Source: Pseudaquidulcibacter sp041917055
GTDB lineage: Bacteria > Pseudomonadota > Alphaproteobacteria > Caulobacterales > Aquidulcibacteraceae
Assembly (NCBI GenBank): GCA_041917055.1
Contig: JAYRYJ010000001.1
Location: forward strand, 496,001-560,000
Direction of reading: 5' to 3'
Length of the DNA stretch: 64,000 bases
This document shows, piece by piece, positions 43,023 through 51,446 of the stretch. Position numbers and translations under genes: made by a program. Under the pieces are notes generated by a model. The model was not told the origin of the DNA, did not search any database, and saw nothing but the letters and a program-made list of their open reading frames with translations. Numbering within the stretch: position 1 is the stretch's first letter; each line of letters opens with the position of its first letter.

Positions 43023-44222
43023 TTAGTTACCTTTCACAGCTTTTACGATTTTTTGTGCGGCATCTGCCAAATCATCGGCAGGGATAACATTAAGACCGGA
43101 GTCTTTGATGATTTGTTTGCCGGCTTCAACATTTGTGCCTTCAAGGCGAACCACAAGCGGAACTTTGAGGCCGACGTCTTTAACCGCCGCCACAACACCC
43201 TCTGCGATTACGTCGCAACGCATAATTCCGCCGAAAATATTGACCAAAATCCCTTGAACCTTTGGATCTTGGGTAATGATTTTAAAGGCCGCCGTAACTT
43301 TTTCGCGCGATGCGCCACCGCCAACGTCAAGGAAGTTTGCAGGTTCTTCGCCATATAATTTAATGATGTCCATGGTTGCCATCGCAAGGCCCGCACCATT
43401 AACCATACAACCGATTGTGCCGTCTAATGCGATATAGGCAAGGTCGTATTTAGAAGCTTCAATCTCTTTTTCGTCTTCTTCGGTCAAATCACGCATTTCC
43501 GCCCATTCAGGGTGGCGGAACTCGGCGTTTGAATCGAAAGAAACTTTGGCATCAAGGCAGACAAGCGCATTTTTATCAGCATCAATAATCAAAGGATTGA
43601 TTTCAAGCATTGACATATCTGCTTGGGTAAATGCGTCATAAAGTTTGTTGCACAATGGCCCTGCCTGCGCCGCCAAATCACCTTCAAGACCAAGGCAATT
43701 AACAACCGCCGCAATATCGGCATCGCTTACACCTGTATTTGGGTCGATAATCACGGTTGTTATTGCCTCTGGCGTGTCATGGGCAACGGTTTCAATATCC
43801 ATACCACCCGCTTGCGAAACCACAAAAGCCACACGACCGGTGCCGCGATCCACCAAAATCGAAAAATAGAATTCTTTGGCAATATTGGCACCTTCGGAAA
43901 CATAAAGGCGTTTCACCTCTTTGCCGATAGGGCCGGTTTGAATTGTCACCAAGGTATTGCCAAGCATTTCAGCAGCATTAGATTTCACCAAATCCAAAGA
44001 CGGGCACAAACGAACACCGCCTTTTGCATCAGCAGGAAGCTCTTTAAATTTGCCTTTGCCGCGACCACCTGCGTGAATTTGTGCCTTAACAACCCAAAAA
44101 TTACCGCCGATTTTTTCAGCAGCCTCTACAGCTTCTTCGATATTAAAAGCCGGAAAACCCAAAGGAACGGGAACGCCATATTTAGCGAGGACTTCCTTGG
44201 CTTGATATTCGTGAATATTCAT
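43023..44222 (-). CDS. sucC: Succinyl-CoA synthetase beta subunit
   Basis: 399 residues, an ATP-grasp plus CoA-ligase protein. MNIHEYQAKEVLAKYGVPVP opening, KAQIHAGGRGKGKFKELP (nucleotide loop) and the GIMRCDVIAEGVVAA segment with the GGGASREKV loop identify it. It forms the heterodimer or tetramer with SucD. It is first gene of the sucCDAB operon; an AT-rich cruciform-like inverted repeat (44239-44312) occupies the leader just upstream of the RBS. Confidence 0.98.
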   Translation of the reverse strand: MNIHEYQAKEVLAKYGVPVPLGFPAFNIEEAVEAAEKIGGNFWVVKAQIHAGGRGKGKFKELPADAKGGVRLCPSLDLVKSNAAEMLGNTLVTIQTGPIGKEVKRLYVSEGANIAKEFYFSILVDRGTGRVAFVVSQAGGMDIETVAHDTPEAITTVIIDPNTGVSDADIAAVVNCLGLEGDLAAQAGPLCNKLYDAFTQADMSMLEINPLIIDADKNALVCLDAKVSFDSNAEFRHPEWAEMRDLTEEDEKEIEASKYDLAYIALDGTIGCMVNGAGLAMATMDIIKLYGEEPANFLDVGGGASREKVTAAFKIITQDPKVQGILVNIFGGIMRCDVIAEGVVAAVKDVGLKVPLVVRLEGTNVEAGKQIIKDSGLNVIPADDLADAAQKIVKAVKGN

Positions 44223-44238
44223 TGAACCAATCTTTTTT

Positions 44239-44312
44239 TAAGCCAAAATACTAAAACAATACTAAGACAATACGGTATCGTATGGAAATCATAATATTGC
44301 TATTTTGGCTTA
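44239..44312 (-). promoter_or_regulatory. Inverted repeat in the sucC leader
   Basis: Perfect 12-bp arms TAAGCCAAAATA (44239-44250) and TATTTTGGCTTA (44301-44312), with a small inner palindrome ATACGGTATCGTAT. In the sucC transcript this would be a stem ending 16 bases before the start codon and followed by a purine run, not a terminator. It may be a regulatory hairpin or a remnant of a palindromic repeat. Confidence 0.45.
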
Positions 44313-44509
44313 TAGAACCCTCATTTAAGGCTTTCAACCATTAATCGCGCATACTTAGGTCTTAATCGCACATGCCTCGCAATAAGGGAAAAATTCATGC
44401 GGACGGGGAATTGGACTTTTTGGATGCTAGAAACATAAATTCATGCTTGCTCTGTAAAATGCCTCAATTCTGCCATTGAATTTCGTTAAGCCCCAAATAG
44501 GAGGATAAA

Positions 44510-44863
44510 ATGAAAAACCCAATTCTAAAACTTTTGCCCTTGGTAGTTTTGTGCGCCTGCGCAACATCAACATATGGCTCCAAAAATGTGGTTTCAAACC
44601 TGGGAACCAAGGAAAACCCTATTAAGGCGGATATGCCGATGGGGCAACGCGCTTATTTAAATCGCTTACGCTGCGCAGATAATAATCCACCTTCATATTA
44701 TCGTGTCGGCAATGTTGGATTTGGGGTATTTGGACATATTGTAGATCTTTATGATGTTACCTGTAAAAATTCTGCACCTGAAAGCAGCAAATTATATATG
44801 GATATGTATTTTCCAAATTATTTTGAAACCAATGCGCCGCAAGGATTTACTTTGGTAAACTAA
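44510..44863 (+). CDS. Small predicted lipoprotein, unknown function
   Basis: 117 residues. The N-terminus MKNPILKLLPLVVLCACATSTYG has a lipoprotein-type signal with an LCAC lipobox, so it is probably lipid-anchored. The mature part has two more cysteines (RLRCADNN and DVTCKN) that could form a disulfide, and no domain I recognise. AGGAGG precedes the start by 6 bases. A LytTR regulator gene follows 15 bases after its stop, which suggests one operon. Confidence 0.65.
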   Translation: MKNPILKLLPLVVLCACATSTYGSKNVVSNLGTKENPIKADMPMGQRAYLNRLRCADNNPPSYYRVGNVGFGVFGHIVDLYDVTCKNSAPESSKLYMDMYFPNYFETNAPQGFTLVN

Positions 44864-44878
44864 TTCGTAAAAGGCTTT

Positions 44879-45640
44879 ATGACTTTTGAGACTTTGGCGC
44901 GCAATATTTGGGTTAGAAACACGTTCGGCGCAATTTTGGTTGGTGGCCTTTTGGGTATTTCAGGCGCTTTCGGCACGCTTGAAATGCCGCTTTCGGCGCG
45001 AATGATTTATTGGTGCTCAAGCATTGTGTTTTGCACATTGATTGCCAATCTTGTCGCAACAATTCTTGAATTTGCGATTGATTCTGAAGCCAAGCCTTTG
45101 ATTTATCATGCGGTGTTCCTTGCGATTTTGGCTTTGGTTTTGCCATTCGTAATTGTGGGCTTTAATCATTTGGCTTTGAAAACCGAATTAAGCTGGAAAA
45201 GCTATAAATATCTTTTCATACCAGTATTCGCAATTTCGATTTTCATGACAATTTTACACTTTTTCATTGAACGTATTCCATTGCAAAGTCATGCAATAGC
45301 ACCAATTGAGAGCGCCGCCGCTTCAAGGCCAAAAATTTTTGACCGTTTGGAAATAAGATATCGGAATGCCAATATTTTCGCGGTCAAATCTGAGGATCAT
45401 TATTTGCGCATTTTCACTTCATTAGGTGAGGCCATGATTCTATTACGTCTTTATGATGCCATTACGGAATTGGAGGGGATAGAAGGTGTGCAAACCCATC
45501 GTTCCTGGTGGGTCGCGATTGATGCAATCGATAGGCTGGAAAAAGACTATGGGAAAAATCGATTTATTCTAAAGAGTGGAATTGAAGTTCCAATAAGTCG
45601 TGGATACGCACCGACATTGAAAAGATTGCAATTAATTTAG
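44879..45640 (+). CDS. Membrane-anchored LytTR transcriptional regulator
   Basis: 253 residues. About four membrane helices lie in residues 15-130 (for example AILVGGLLGISGAFG and FIPVFAISIFMTILHFF), and a C-terminal LytTR DNA-binding domain covers residues about 155-250 (LEIRYRNANIFAVKSEDHYLRIFTS and HRSWWVAIDAIDRLEKDYGKNRF). It is therefore a membrane-bound regulator with no receiver domain, of the type that senses a membrane partner. The adjacent lipoprotein gene is co-oriented 15 bases upstream. Target genes are unknown; the downstream gene at 45699 is a candidate. Confidence 0.82.
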   Translation: MTFETLARNIWVRNTFGAILVGGLLGISGAFGTLEMPLSARMIYWCSSIVFCTLIANLVATILEFAIDSEAKPLIYHAVFLAILALVLPFVIVGFNHLALKTELSWKSYKYLFIPVFAISIFMTILHFFIERIPLQSHAIAPIESAAASRPKIFDRLEIRYRNANIFAVKSEDHYLRIFTSLGEAMILLRLYDAITELEGIEGVQTHRSWWVAIDAIDRLEKDYGKNRFILKSGIEVPISRGYAPTLKRLQLI

Positions 45641-45698
45641 GCTCTATTTCACAAAAGATTCAAATCTTTGTCAAAATAGTTTGAAACCTCGCGAATAA

Positions 45699-46406
45699 AT
45701 GCGCCGAATTATGACGAAATTCGTGCGCCTTTGTTTTGCATATTCCCTTTTTACAATGGGGGTTTGCATTTTTTGGTCTTTGGCGCATTTTGCCTATTTT
45801 GGCTATAAATGGTTTGCGTCATATACAATTGCGACGCAAAAACACTCTTCTTTCTTGGATATACGCCGCAATAGATTAGCCGAAGGCAAGATTTTAAAAT
45901 TTCGTGCAATCAAAGCCGACCCGAATAAATCGGTGTATTTTGGTCATATATGGATAGTATGGCAAGATTCCCCGCCTTTGGCAGATGGCGCAATCTCATC
46001 AGGTTATTATCCGGCAGATAAAACCATGGCTTTCCAATCATTGGTTTCAAGTTTCTTTTCACCCATATCATGGCTCGAGGGGCAAAAATCTGTCAAAGGT
46101 GAAATGAAAGATGATACAAATCTTAAATATGATTGGGAAATGGCGGTTAGAATTGATGATGACGCCTATTGGCGCGCTTCATTGATTGATAATTATTGGC
46201 GCGTGCAAAACCTATATTCTTTGCGTCCGCGATTAGGGAGCAAAACCAATAATTGCCGCGACTATGCCTTCCAAATCGCAGAAGCAATCGGATTAAAAAC
46301 TGATGCCTATAATTGGGCCGAATTTCCGCCCGAAACTTTCGTGCGGTTTTTGAAATCGAACATAGATAATTATGGTGTTCGATATTCCGGCGGTCAAAGC
46401 CTTTAA
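45699..46406 (+). CDS. Candidate permuted papain-like (NlpC/P60-type) membrane protein
   Basis: 235 residues. It has an N-terminal membrane anchor (LCFAYSLFTMGVCIFWSLAHF). Two motifs stand out: GHIWIVWQ (about residues 83-90) and, further on, NNCRDYAFQIAEAIGL (about 186-201). This order, histidine before cysteine, recalls the circularly permuted NlpC/P60/LRAT-like fold (His in GHxGIV, Cys in xNCxxF). If so it could be a peptidase, acyltransferase or lipid-acting enzyme. The match is by motif shape only, so this is a hypothesis. It begins 58 bases after the LytTR gene. Confidence 0.4.
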   Translation: MRRIMTKFVRLCFAYSLFTMGVCIFWSLAHFAYFGYKWFASYTIATQKHSSFLDIRRNRLAEGKILKFRAIKADPNKSVYFGHIWIVWQDSPPLADGAISSGYYPADKTMAFQSLVSSFFSPISWLEGQKSVKGEMKDDTNLKYDWEMAVRIDDDAYWRASLIDNYWRVQNLYSLRPRLGSKTNNCRDYAFQIAEAIGLKTDAYNWAEFPPETFVRFLKSNIDNYGVRYSGGQSL

Positions 46407-46451
46407 AATCATAGCGCGTCAATTCGCCACTTGTGTAATTCCTTTTCAATG

Positions 46452-46562
46452 GTAAGTTCGGCAAATCCGAAGCTTTAGCACCTAACTCATGCGATATGGT
46501 TTTAAAGCCGCAATTTTGCCGGGTTTAAGGGGAAACTCTTTGGCCTCCCGTGTTTGGAAAGG
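46452..46562 (+). promoter_or_regulatory. Candidate Moco riboswitch
   Basis: The leader of moaA contains a GAAA-capped stem AAGGGGAAACTCTT flanked by CGGG/CCCG, then GGCCTCCCGTGTTTGGAAAGG running into the moaA RBS. The CCTCCCG...TGGAAAGG block resembles the 3' end of the known Moco RNA motif found upstream of moaA operons. Upstream pairing (TTCGG/CCGAA near 46457-46470) is also present. I cannot fold it fully, so the call is moderate; the gene context fits well. Confidence 0.5.
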
Positions 46563-46568
46563 ATGATT

Positions 46569-47546
46569 ATGACGGTCTTGACCGATTTATATCGGCGGCG
46601 TTTTAAATACGTGCGCCTGTCTTTGACAGAAGTTTGCAACTTTCGTTGTCAATATTGTCTGCCTGATGGCTATGAAAAATCTCATGCAAATAAGTTTCTG
46701 TCGCGCCATGAAATCAAAAATCTTGCTTTGGCTTTAAAAGACTTAGGCGTTGAAAAAATCCGCCTCACGGGTGGTGAACCAAGCCTTCGCAAAGACCTTA
46801 TCGAAATTATCGCGGATCTAAAATCAATTGGCATTAAAAAAGTGGCTTTGACCACTAATGCCTATCGCTTAAATGAGATCGCGGATGGTTTGATTGATGC
46901 GGGTCTGGATGCAATTAATATTTCCATTGATAGTATGTCGGCACAAAATTTCGCAAAAATTACCGGACATAATCGTTTCAATGAAATCCTGAATGCCGCA
47001 AAAAAAATCAAAGCCAATGGCTTAAACTCCGTCAAAATCAATTGTGTTTTGATGAAAAATATAAATCATCACGAAATTTATGATTTTCTTGAATTAATAA
47101 AAGAAAACGATTTTTCGGTTCGTTTTATTGAATTAATGCGCACCGGCGACAATAAGGAATTTTTTGATGCGCATCATTTAAGCGCAAAAATAATAGAGAA
47201 TATTCTCATTAATTCCGGCTTTGAAAAATCGGAACGCGGTGAAACCGATGGTCCCGCAAACGAATATTCCCACGCAGATTATAAAGGCCGCATAGGAATT
47301 ATTGCGCCTTATTCCAAGGATTTTTGCAATAATTGCAATCGTTTAAGGATAAGCGCGAAGGGCGAATTGAAACTTTGCCTTTTTGGTGATGGCGCGATTG
47401 ATTTGCGGCAATTTATGCAAAATGGGTTGCAAAAAACCGAATTGCAAAATGCAATAATTGCTGCACTAACCCAAAAAAATGCTGCGCACAATTTATTTGC
47501 GGGCTTTACGGGTTCAACCCGTCATTTGGCGCAAATCGGGGGATAG
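46569..47546 (+). CDS. moaA: GTP 3',8-cyclase (molybdopterin biosynthesis)
   Basis: First step of molybdenum cofactor synthesis: radical-SAM rearrangement of GTP. It has 325 residues from the ATG at 46569; GGAAAGG sits 6 bases before it and overlaps the alternative ATG at 46563. The N-terminal cluster cysteines are C23, C27 and C30 (EVCNFRCQYC). The C-terminal cluster lies in FCNNCNRLRISAKGELKLC, and the conserved terminal GG is present (AQIGG). It heads a plus-strand Moco operon whose genes abut or overlap; the next gene starts at the base after its stop. Confidence 0.96.
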   Translation: MTVLTDLYRRRFKYVRLSLTEVCNFRCQYCLPDGYEKSHANKFLSRHEIKNLALALKDLGVEKIRLTGGEPSLRKDLIEIIADLKSIGIKKVALTTNAYRLNEIADGLIDAGLDAINISIDSMSAQNFAKITGHNRFNEILNAAKKIKANGLNSVKINCVLMKNINHHEIYDFLELIKENDFSVRFIELMRTGDNKEFFDAHHLSAKIIENILINSGFEKSERGETDGPANEYSHADYKGRIGIIAPYSKDFCNNCNRLRISAKGELKLCLFGDGAIDLRQFMQNGLQKTELQNAIIAALTQKNAAHNLFAGFTGSTRHLAQIGG

Positions 47547-48524
47547 ATGTCGGGTTTTAATATGATTGATGTCGGTGCAAAACCGATTAGTTTCCGTCTT
47601 GCAATCGCGCGTGGCAAAATATTCCTGGGTGAAAAGGCATATGCCATGGTGAAGGCTAAAACCCTGCCAAAGGGTGACGCTTTATTATTGGCGGAAATTG
47701 CGGGCATTCAGGGCGCAAAAAATGCATTTCAGGCCTTGCCGCTTTGCCATCCTTTGGGCTTGGAAAAAGTTGAAATTCGACACGAATTTGACGATGAAAA
47801 CCATGCCGTCATTTCCTATTGTATCGCCTCAACCCACGCCAAAACCGGCATTGAGATGGAGGTTTTGGCAGGGGTTCAAAACGCACTTTTGACGATTTGG
47901 GATCTATCCAAAATGATAGAACCCAATCTTAGAATCAGTGATATCGAATTATTGCTAAAACTTGGTGGAAAATCGGGTGTTTTCTTAAATTCGAACAATA
48001 CACCTGATTGGGTTTTGGATTTTGTCCCCAAGCCAAAACCTGTTTTGAAGGGACGAAAAATCGCAATAATGACAATGTCGGATAGGGCATTTGACGGCGT
48101 TTATGAGGATATTTCGGGCGCAAATTTAATCGAAATTATCACGGCGCATTCGGGTGAAATTTGTGAATACGCACTTATTCCCGATAATGCCGAAATCATC
48201 AAAAACCTAATTTTGGAAATAGTCAAAAACCACAATCCGGATGCAATCATAACCACGGGTGGAACCGGTGTGGCGCAACGCGATTTTACACCTGAAACAA
48301 TTGCGACATTATTTGATCGCGAAATACCGGGGATTGGTGAAATTTTGCGATCTGATGGCGCAAAATTCACACCTTTATCATGGTCATCTCGCTCAATCGG
48401 CGGAATAATCGGTCAAACTATTGTCGTCACATTACCCGGCAGCCCTAAGGCTGTGAAGGAGGGAATGGGTGCATTATTGCCCGCACTTTTACCGCATCTA
48501 ATTAAAACCCTGAGGGGCGAGTGA
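47547..48524 (+). CDS. moaC: Bifunctional MoaC-MogA/MoaB fusion
   Basis: 325 residues. Residues about 1-155 are MoaC (cyclic pyranopterin monophosphate synthase), with FQALPLCHPLGLEKVEI and KTGIEMEVLAGVQNALLTIWDL. Residues about 165-325 are MogA/MoaB (molybdopterin adenylyltransferase), with IAIMTMSDRAFDGVYEDISG and the TTGGTGVAQRDFTPETI nucleotide motif. One polypeptide would do two steps that are separate proteins in E. coli. It follows moaA with no gap and overlaps moeA by 4 bases. Confidence 0.92.
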   Translation: MSGFNMIDVGAKPISFRLAIARGKIFLGEKAYAMVKAKTLPKGDALLLAEIAGIQGAKNAFQALPLCHPLGLEKVEIRHEFDDENHAVISYCIASTHAKTGIEMEVLAGVQNALLTIWDLSKMIEPNLRISDIELLLKLGGKSGVFLNSNNTPDWVLDFVPKPKPVLKGRKIAIMTMSDRAFDGVYEDISGANLIEIITAHSGEICEYALIPDNAEIIKNLILEIVKNHNPDAIITTGGTGVAQRDFTPETIATLFDREIPGIGEILRSDGAKFTPLSWSSRSIGGIIGQTIVVTLPGSPKAVKEGMGALLPALLPHLIKTLRGE

Positions 48525-49732
48525 TGATTTCTTATTATGAAGCCTTAGATATTTTGCGCAAAAATGCTGCAAAAATTGCTGCGCAGCAAATTGATATTTT
48601 ATCGGCGCTTGGACACTATTGTGCCATCGATATTATTGCGCCGATTTCAATTCCCTCTTTTGATAATTCAGCAATGGATGGTTTTGGTGTAAAGGTCGAA
48701 TGGTTGGTTAGCGCAAGCGCCGAAAGCCCGGTTGCAATTCCCAAGGCCCATGCGATTGGCGCGGGCGAAATAAATGAAGACCAAGGTTTTTTCACGCCGC
48801 ATATTATGACCGGCGCAAAAACGCCAAATTGGGTTGAGGCGGTCGTGCCTATCGAAAACACCCGTGAAAAAGACGGCAAAATTCTTTTCGCTGCACCTGT
48901 AAAATTAGGTCAAAACATAAGAAAAATCGGCACTGATATTGCGCAAGGCGTAACAATTATAAAAGCCGGGCAAAAATTAAACCCCGAACACATTGCAATT
49001 CTTGCAGCATTAGGAATCGCCAAAGTTTCAGTTTCTATATTGCCTGAATTAATGATTTACTCGACCGGAAATGAAATTATCGCCCATGATTCAGGGCCTT
49101 TAAAGGGAGGGCAAATCTATAATTCCAATGCGCCTTATTTATTAACGCGCGCTAAAGAAATCGGACTTTGCGCCAAATTCGGTGGCAAAATTAATGATGA
49201 TAAGGACGAATTTATTCGCAATATCCAAACTCGGCCCGAAAAATCTTTGATTATTACCACCGGTGCGGTTTCGATGGGGAAATATGATTTTATTCCATTG
49301 GCTCTCGCCGAATTGGGTGCAACAATTCATTTTCACAAATGCAATATTCGCCCAGGTAAGCCGATTTTGTTTGCCACTTTACCAAATGGCACACTTTTCT
49401 TTGGCCTTCCGGGAAACCCTATATCGTCTGCAATTGGTTTTAATTTCTTTGTTTTGCCGATGTTGGGTTTTATGTTGGGTATTGAAAGCAATACCAATCA
49501 AATTGCAATTCTTGAAAATAATTTTTCAAAAGCCGCCAATTTCCGGCAATTTGTGAAAGCGAAACTAAAGACCGACCAAGCGACAAATAAAATTGAAATT
49601 TTAGAAGGGCAGGAAAGTTACAAAATCCTGCCAATGGTTAAGGCCAATGCTTGGGCGATTTTAACTGAGGATAAAAACGAGTTCAAAGCGGGCGAAATGG
49701 TCGAATTCATTGCCTATGGTGCGGGGCTTTAA
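48521..49732 (+). CDS. moeA: Molybdopterin molybdotransferase
   Basis: 403 residues. It inserts molybdate into adenylylated molybdopterin. SFDNSAMDGFGV, DIAQGVTIIKAGQKLNPEHIAILAALGIAKVSV, ITTGAVSMGKYDF and the FGLPGNPISSAIGF motif are all characteristic. It starts 4 bases before the MoaC/MogA stop and ends 1 base into moaD, so all are translated as a coupled set. Confidence 0.95.
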   Translation: MMISYYEALDILRKNAAKIAAQQIDILSALGHYCAIDIIAPISIPSFDNSAMDGFGVKVEWLVSASAESPVAIPKAHAIGAGEINEDQGFFTPHIMTGAKTPNWVEAVVPIENTREKDGKILFAAPVKLGQNIRKIGTDIAQGVTIIKAGQKLNPEHIAILAALGIAKVSVSILPELMIYSTGNEIIAHDSGPLKGGQIYNSNAPYLLTRAKEIGLCAKFGGKINDDKDEFIRNIQTRPEKSLIITTGAVSMGKYDFIPLALAELGATIHFHKCNIRPGKPILFATLPNGTLFFGLPGNPISSAIGFNFFVLPMLGFMLGIESNTNQIAILENNFSKAANFRQFVKAKLKTDQATNKIEILEGQESYKILPMVKANAWAILTEDKNEFKAGEMVEFIAYGAGL

Positions 49733-49983
49733 TGGCGCAGGTCACAATTTCCCTTTATGGCGCGATGCGGGCTTATGACACGGGTGCGCCAATGATTATG
49801 CAAATTTCCGATGGTGCGAACCGCGACGAATTGCGCTCGGCAATCACGGAATTTTTGCAAATCACTGATATTGAACTATTCGCAAGCTGTGCTTTAGCCG
49901 ATGAAAACCAAATTATTGGCGCTGATTATTGCGTTTCGGGCGATCTCAAAATTTCAATTTTGCCACCGGTTTGCGGGGGTTGA
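49732..49983 (+). CDS. moaD: Molybdopterin synthase small subunit
   Basis: 83 residues, ubiquitin-like. It ends in the diagnostic C-terminal Gly-Gly (ILPPVCGG), which is thiocarboxylated and donates sulfur to the pterin. It shares one base with the moeA stop (TAATG) and is followed by moaE after 1 base. Confidence 0.95.
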   Translation: MAQVTISLYGAMRAYDTGAPMIMQISDGANRDELRSAITEFLQITDIELFASCALADENQIIGADYCVSGDLKISILPPVCGG

Positions 49984-49984
49984 G

Positions 49985-50425
49985 ATGATATTTTGCGAAA
50001 TTACCGAAACCGAACTTTCGACCCAAAAAGCCATTGATTTTGTCAGTGCCGACAAAAATGGTGCAATAGATGTGTTTTTAGGTGTGGTGCGTAATCATAA
50101 TCTGGGCCGCGCGACCAAGGCGGTGACTTATGACGCTCACCCCAATCTTGCGCAAAAAGCAATGGAAGATATTTGCGATGAAGCACACGAACTATTTGGC
50201 ACGGATTTACGAATTTATGTTTCGCATTTCCTTGGAAGGTTAGAAATCGGCGGTGTCAGCGTGATTATTGCAGTCGGCAGTCCGCACCGTGACATGGCAT
50301 TTAAGGCCTGCCGTTTTGTGATTGACCAATTGAAAATTCGTGCCCCAATTTGGAAATTGGAACATTATGCCGATGACGATAGCAAATGGCTTGACGGGAC
50401 TTCTTTAAACGGTGACGCAAAATGA
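49985..50425 (+). CDS. moaE: Molybdopterin synthase large subunit
   Basis: 146 residues from the ATG at 49985; a longer frame that would start inside moaD lacks support and MIFCEITETELS is a normal MoaE opening. GAIDVFLGVVRNHNLGR and VGSPHRDMAFKACRFVIDQLKIRAPIWKLEHY match MoaE, including the lysine/arginine residues that bind precursor Z. It pairs with MoaD in the same operon. The stop overlaps the next gene's start by 4 bases. Confidence 0.95.
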   Translation: MIFCEITETELSTQKAIDFVSADKNGAIDVFLGVVRNHNLGRATKAVTYDAHPNLAQKAMEDICDEAHELFGTDLRIYVSHFLGRLEIGGVSVIIAVGSPHRDMAFKACRFVIDQLKIRAPIWKLEHYADDDSKWLDGTSLNGDAK

Positions 50426-51168
50426 ATGCGCTTTTGGCTTTTGCATTTTTTGCGGTCGCATTGATTTATTCCAGCGTCGGTTTTGGTGGTGGTTCGTCAT
50501 ATACGGCGCTTTTAGTCGCAATTGGTGCGCCATTTGCCATAATTCCGGCAATTTCATTGGCCTGTAACATTATTGTTGTCAGCGGAAATTCCATAAATTT
50601 TTGGCGCGCCAAACAATTTGACTTACGAATTTTTTGGCCCTTGGCAATTTTTTCTATACCTTTCGCATATTTAGGCGGAAGATTGCATTTGCCAAAAATT
50701 GCATTTCTTTGGATATTGTTTGCAGCACTTTTGGCTTCCGGAATAAAGTTGATATTTGATTTTTGGGGCGCAAAAGAATTTTCCAATTTTAATTTGCCCT
50801 CAAAATTTGTTTTGGCACCAATAGGCGCGGCATTGGGTTTTATTGCGGGCGTTACAGGTATCGGCGGCGGAATTTATCTTGCCCCAGTTTTATATTTTAT
50901 GCGCGCCGCACCGCCGAAAGTAATAGCTGCGACTTGCTCTTATTTTATCTTGGTAAATTCAGTCTCAGGTCTTATTGGGCAATTACAGAAACACCATGAT
51001 ATCGGTCTTATGTCGCAATATTTGCTATTACCCTTGGCAGTTCTGATTGGCGGGCAAATTGGTTCACGAACAATGTTGCGGTTCTTGCCAAATCGCTTTG
51101 TAGCGCTTTTGACAGGATTGCTGATTTCTTTTGTCGCGTTGCAGATTGGTTTTAAAGAATTGTTTTAG
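50422..51168 (+). CDS. TauE/SafE-family membrane transporter
   Basis: 248 residues with about eight helices. Both halves carry the G-rich repeats typical of this anion-exporter family: GFGGGSSYTALLVAIGAPFAIIPAISL near the N-terminus and LGFIAGVTGIGGGIYLAPVLYFMRAAPPKVIAA in the middle. Members move sulfite, sulfonates or other organic acids. It is the last gene of the Moco operon, overlapping moaE by 4 bases, which suggests a sulfur or molybdenum link, for example export of sulfite handled by a Mo enzyme; that is inference. Confidence 0.88.
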   Translation: MNALLAFAFFAVALIYSSVGFGGGSSYTALLVAIGAPFAIIPAISLACNIIVVSGNSINFWRAKQFDLRIFWPLAIFSIPFAYLGGRLHLPKIAFLWILFAALLASGIKLIFDFWGAKEFSNFNLPSKFVLAPIGAALGFIAGVTGIGGGIYLAPVLYFMRAAPPKVIAATCSYFILVNSVSGLIGQLQKHHDIGLMSQYLLLPLAVLIGGQIGSRTMLRFLPNRFVALLTGLLISFVALQIGFKELF

Positions 51169-51180
51169 GGAAAACATTTC

Positions 51181-51276
51181 ATGCGAAGATTTGCATATCG
51201 CTTCGGAAGCAAATCTTGCGTGTTCAAATCACTCAATGGATGCGCCATTAAAAAACCCCCTGTTTTTGCAAAACAG
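51181..51276 (+). repeat. Tandem repeat unit 1 next to tRNA-Arg
   Basis: About 95% of this unit recurs 150 bases downstream (51331-51426). It contains a hairpin GCGAAGATTTGC / GCAAATCTTGCG and ends in ACCCCCTGTTTTTGCAAAACAG. Unlike unit 2, the GGGGG needed to close that last hairpin is missing. It is non-coding. Confidence 0.75.
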
Positions 51277-51330
51277 TTTGGGTTTGCCATATAGATTGGT
51301 GCTTTGTTGCTGAGAGGAGCGATTTATATT

Positions 51331-51426
51331 ATGCGAAGATTTGCGTATTGCTGCGCTGCAAATCTTGCGTGTTCAAATCACTCAAAGGATGCGCCATTAA
51401 AAAAACCCCCTGTTTTTGCAAAACAG
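51331..51426 (+). repeat. Tandem repeat unit 2 next to tRNA-Arg
   Basis: Second copy of the unit at 51181. Its right end runs into the tRNA terminator and completes a perfect palindrome with the tRNA 3' end (51390-51446). Confidence 0.75.
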
Positions 51427-51446
51427 GGGGTTTTTTTAATGGCGCA
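51390..51446 (-). terminator. tRNA-Arg terminator inside a perfect 27-bp inverted repeat
   Basis: Arms 51390-51416 and 51420-51446 are exact complements around a 3-base loop. The inner part (CCCCCTGTTTT...AAAACAGGGGG with A and T runs) is a Rho-independent terminator for the leftward tRNA transcript. The outer part extends through the tRNA CCA end into the acceptor stem, which a terminator does not need. Confidence 0.8.

Noticed and set aside
51215..51260. TTCAAATC with CAC flanks and a GCGCCAT ending, like a tRNA T-arm
   Set aside because: No acceptor, D or anticodon stem can be formed around it; it is part of the tandem repeat next to the real tRNA.
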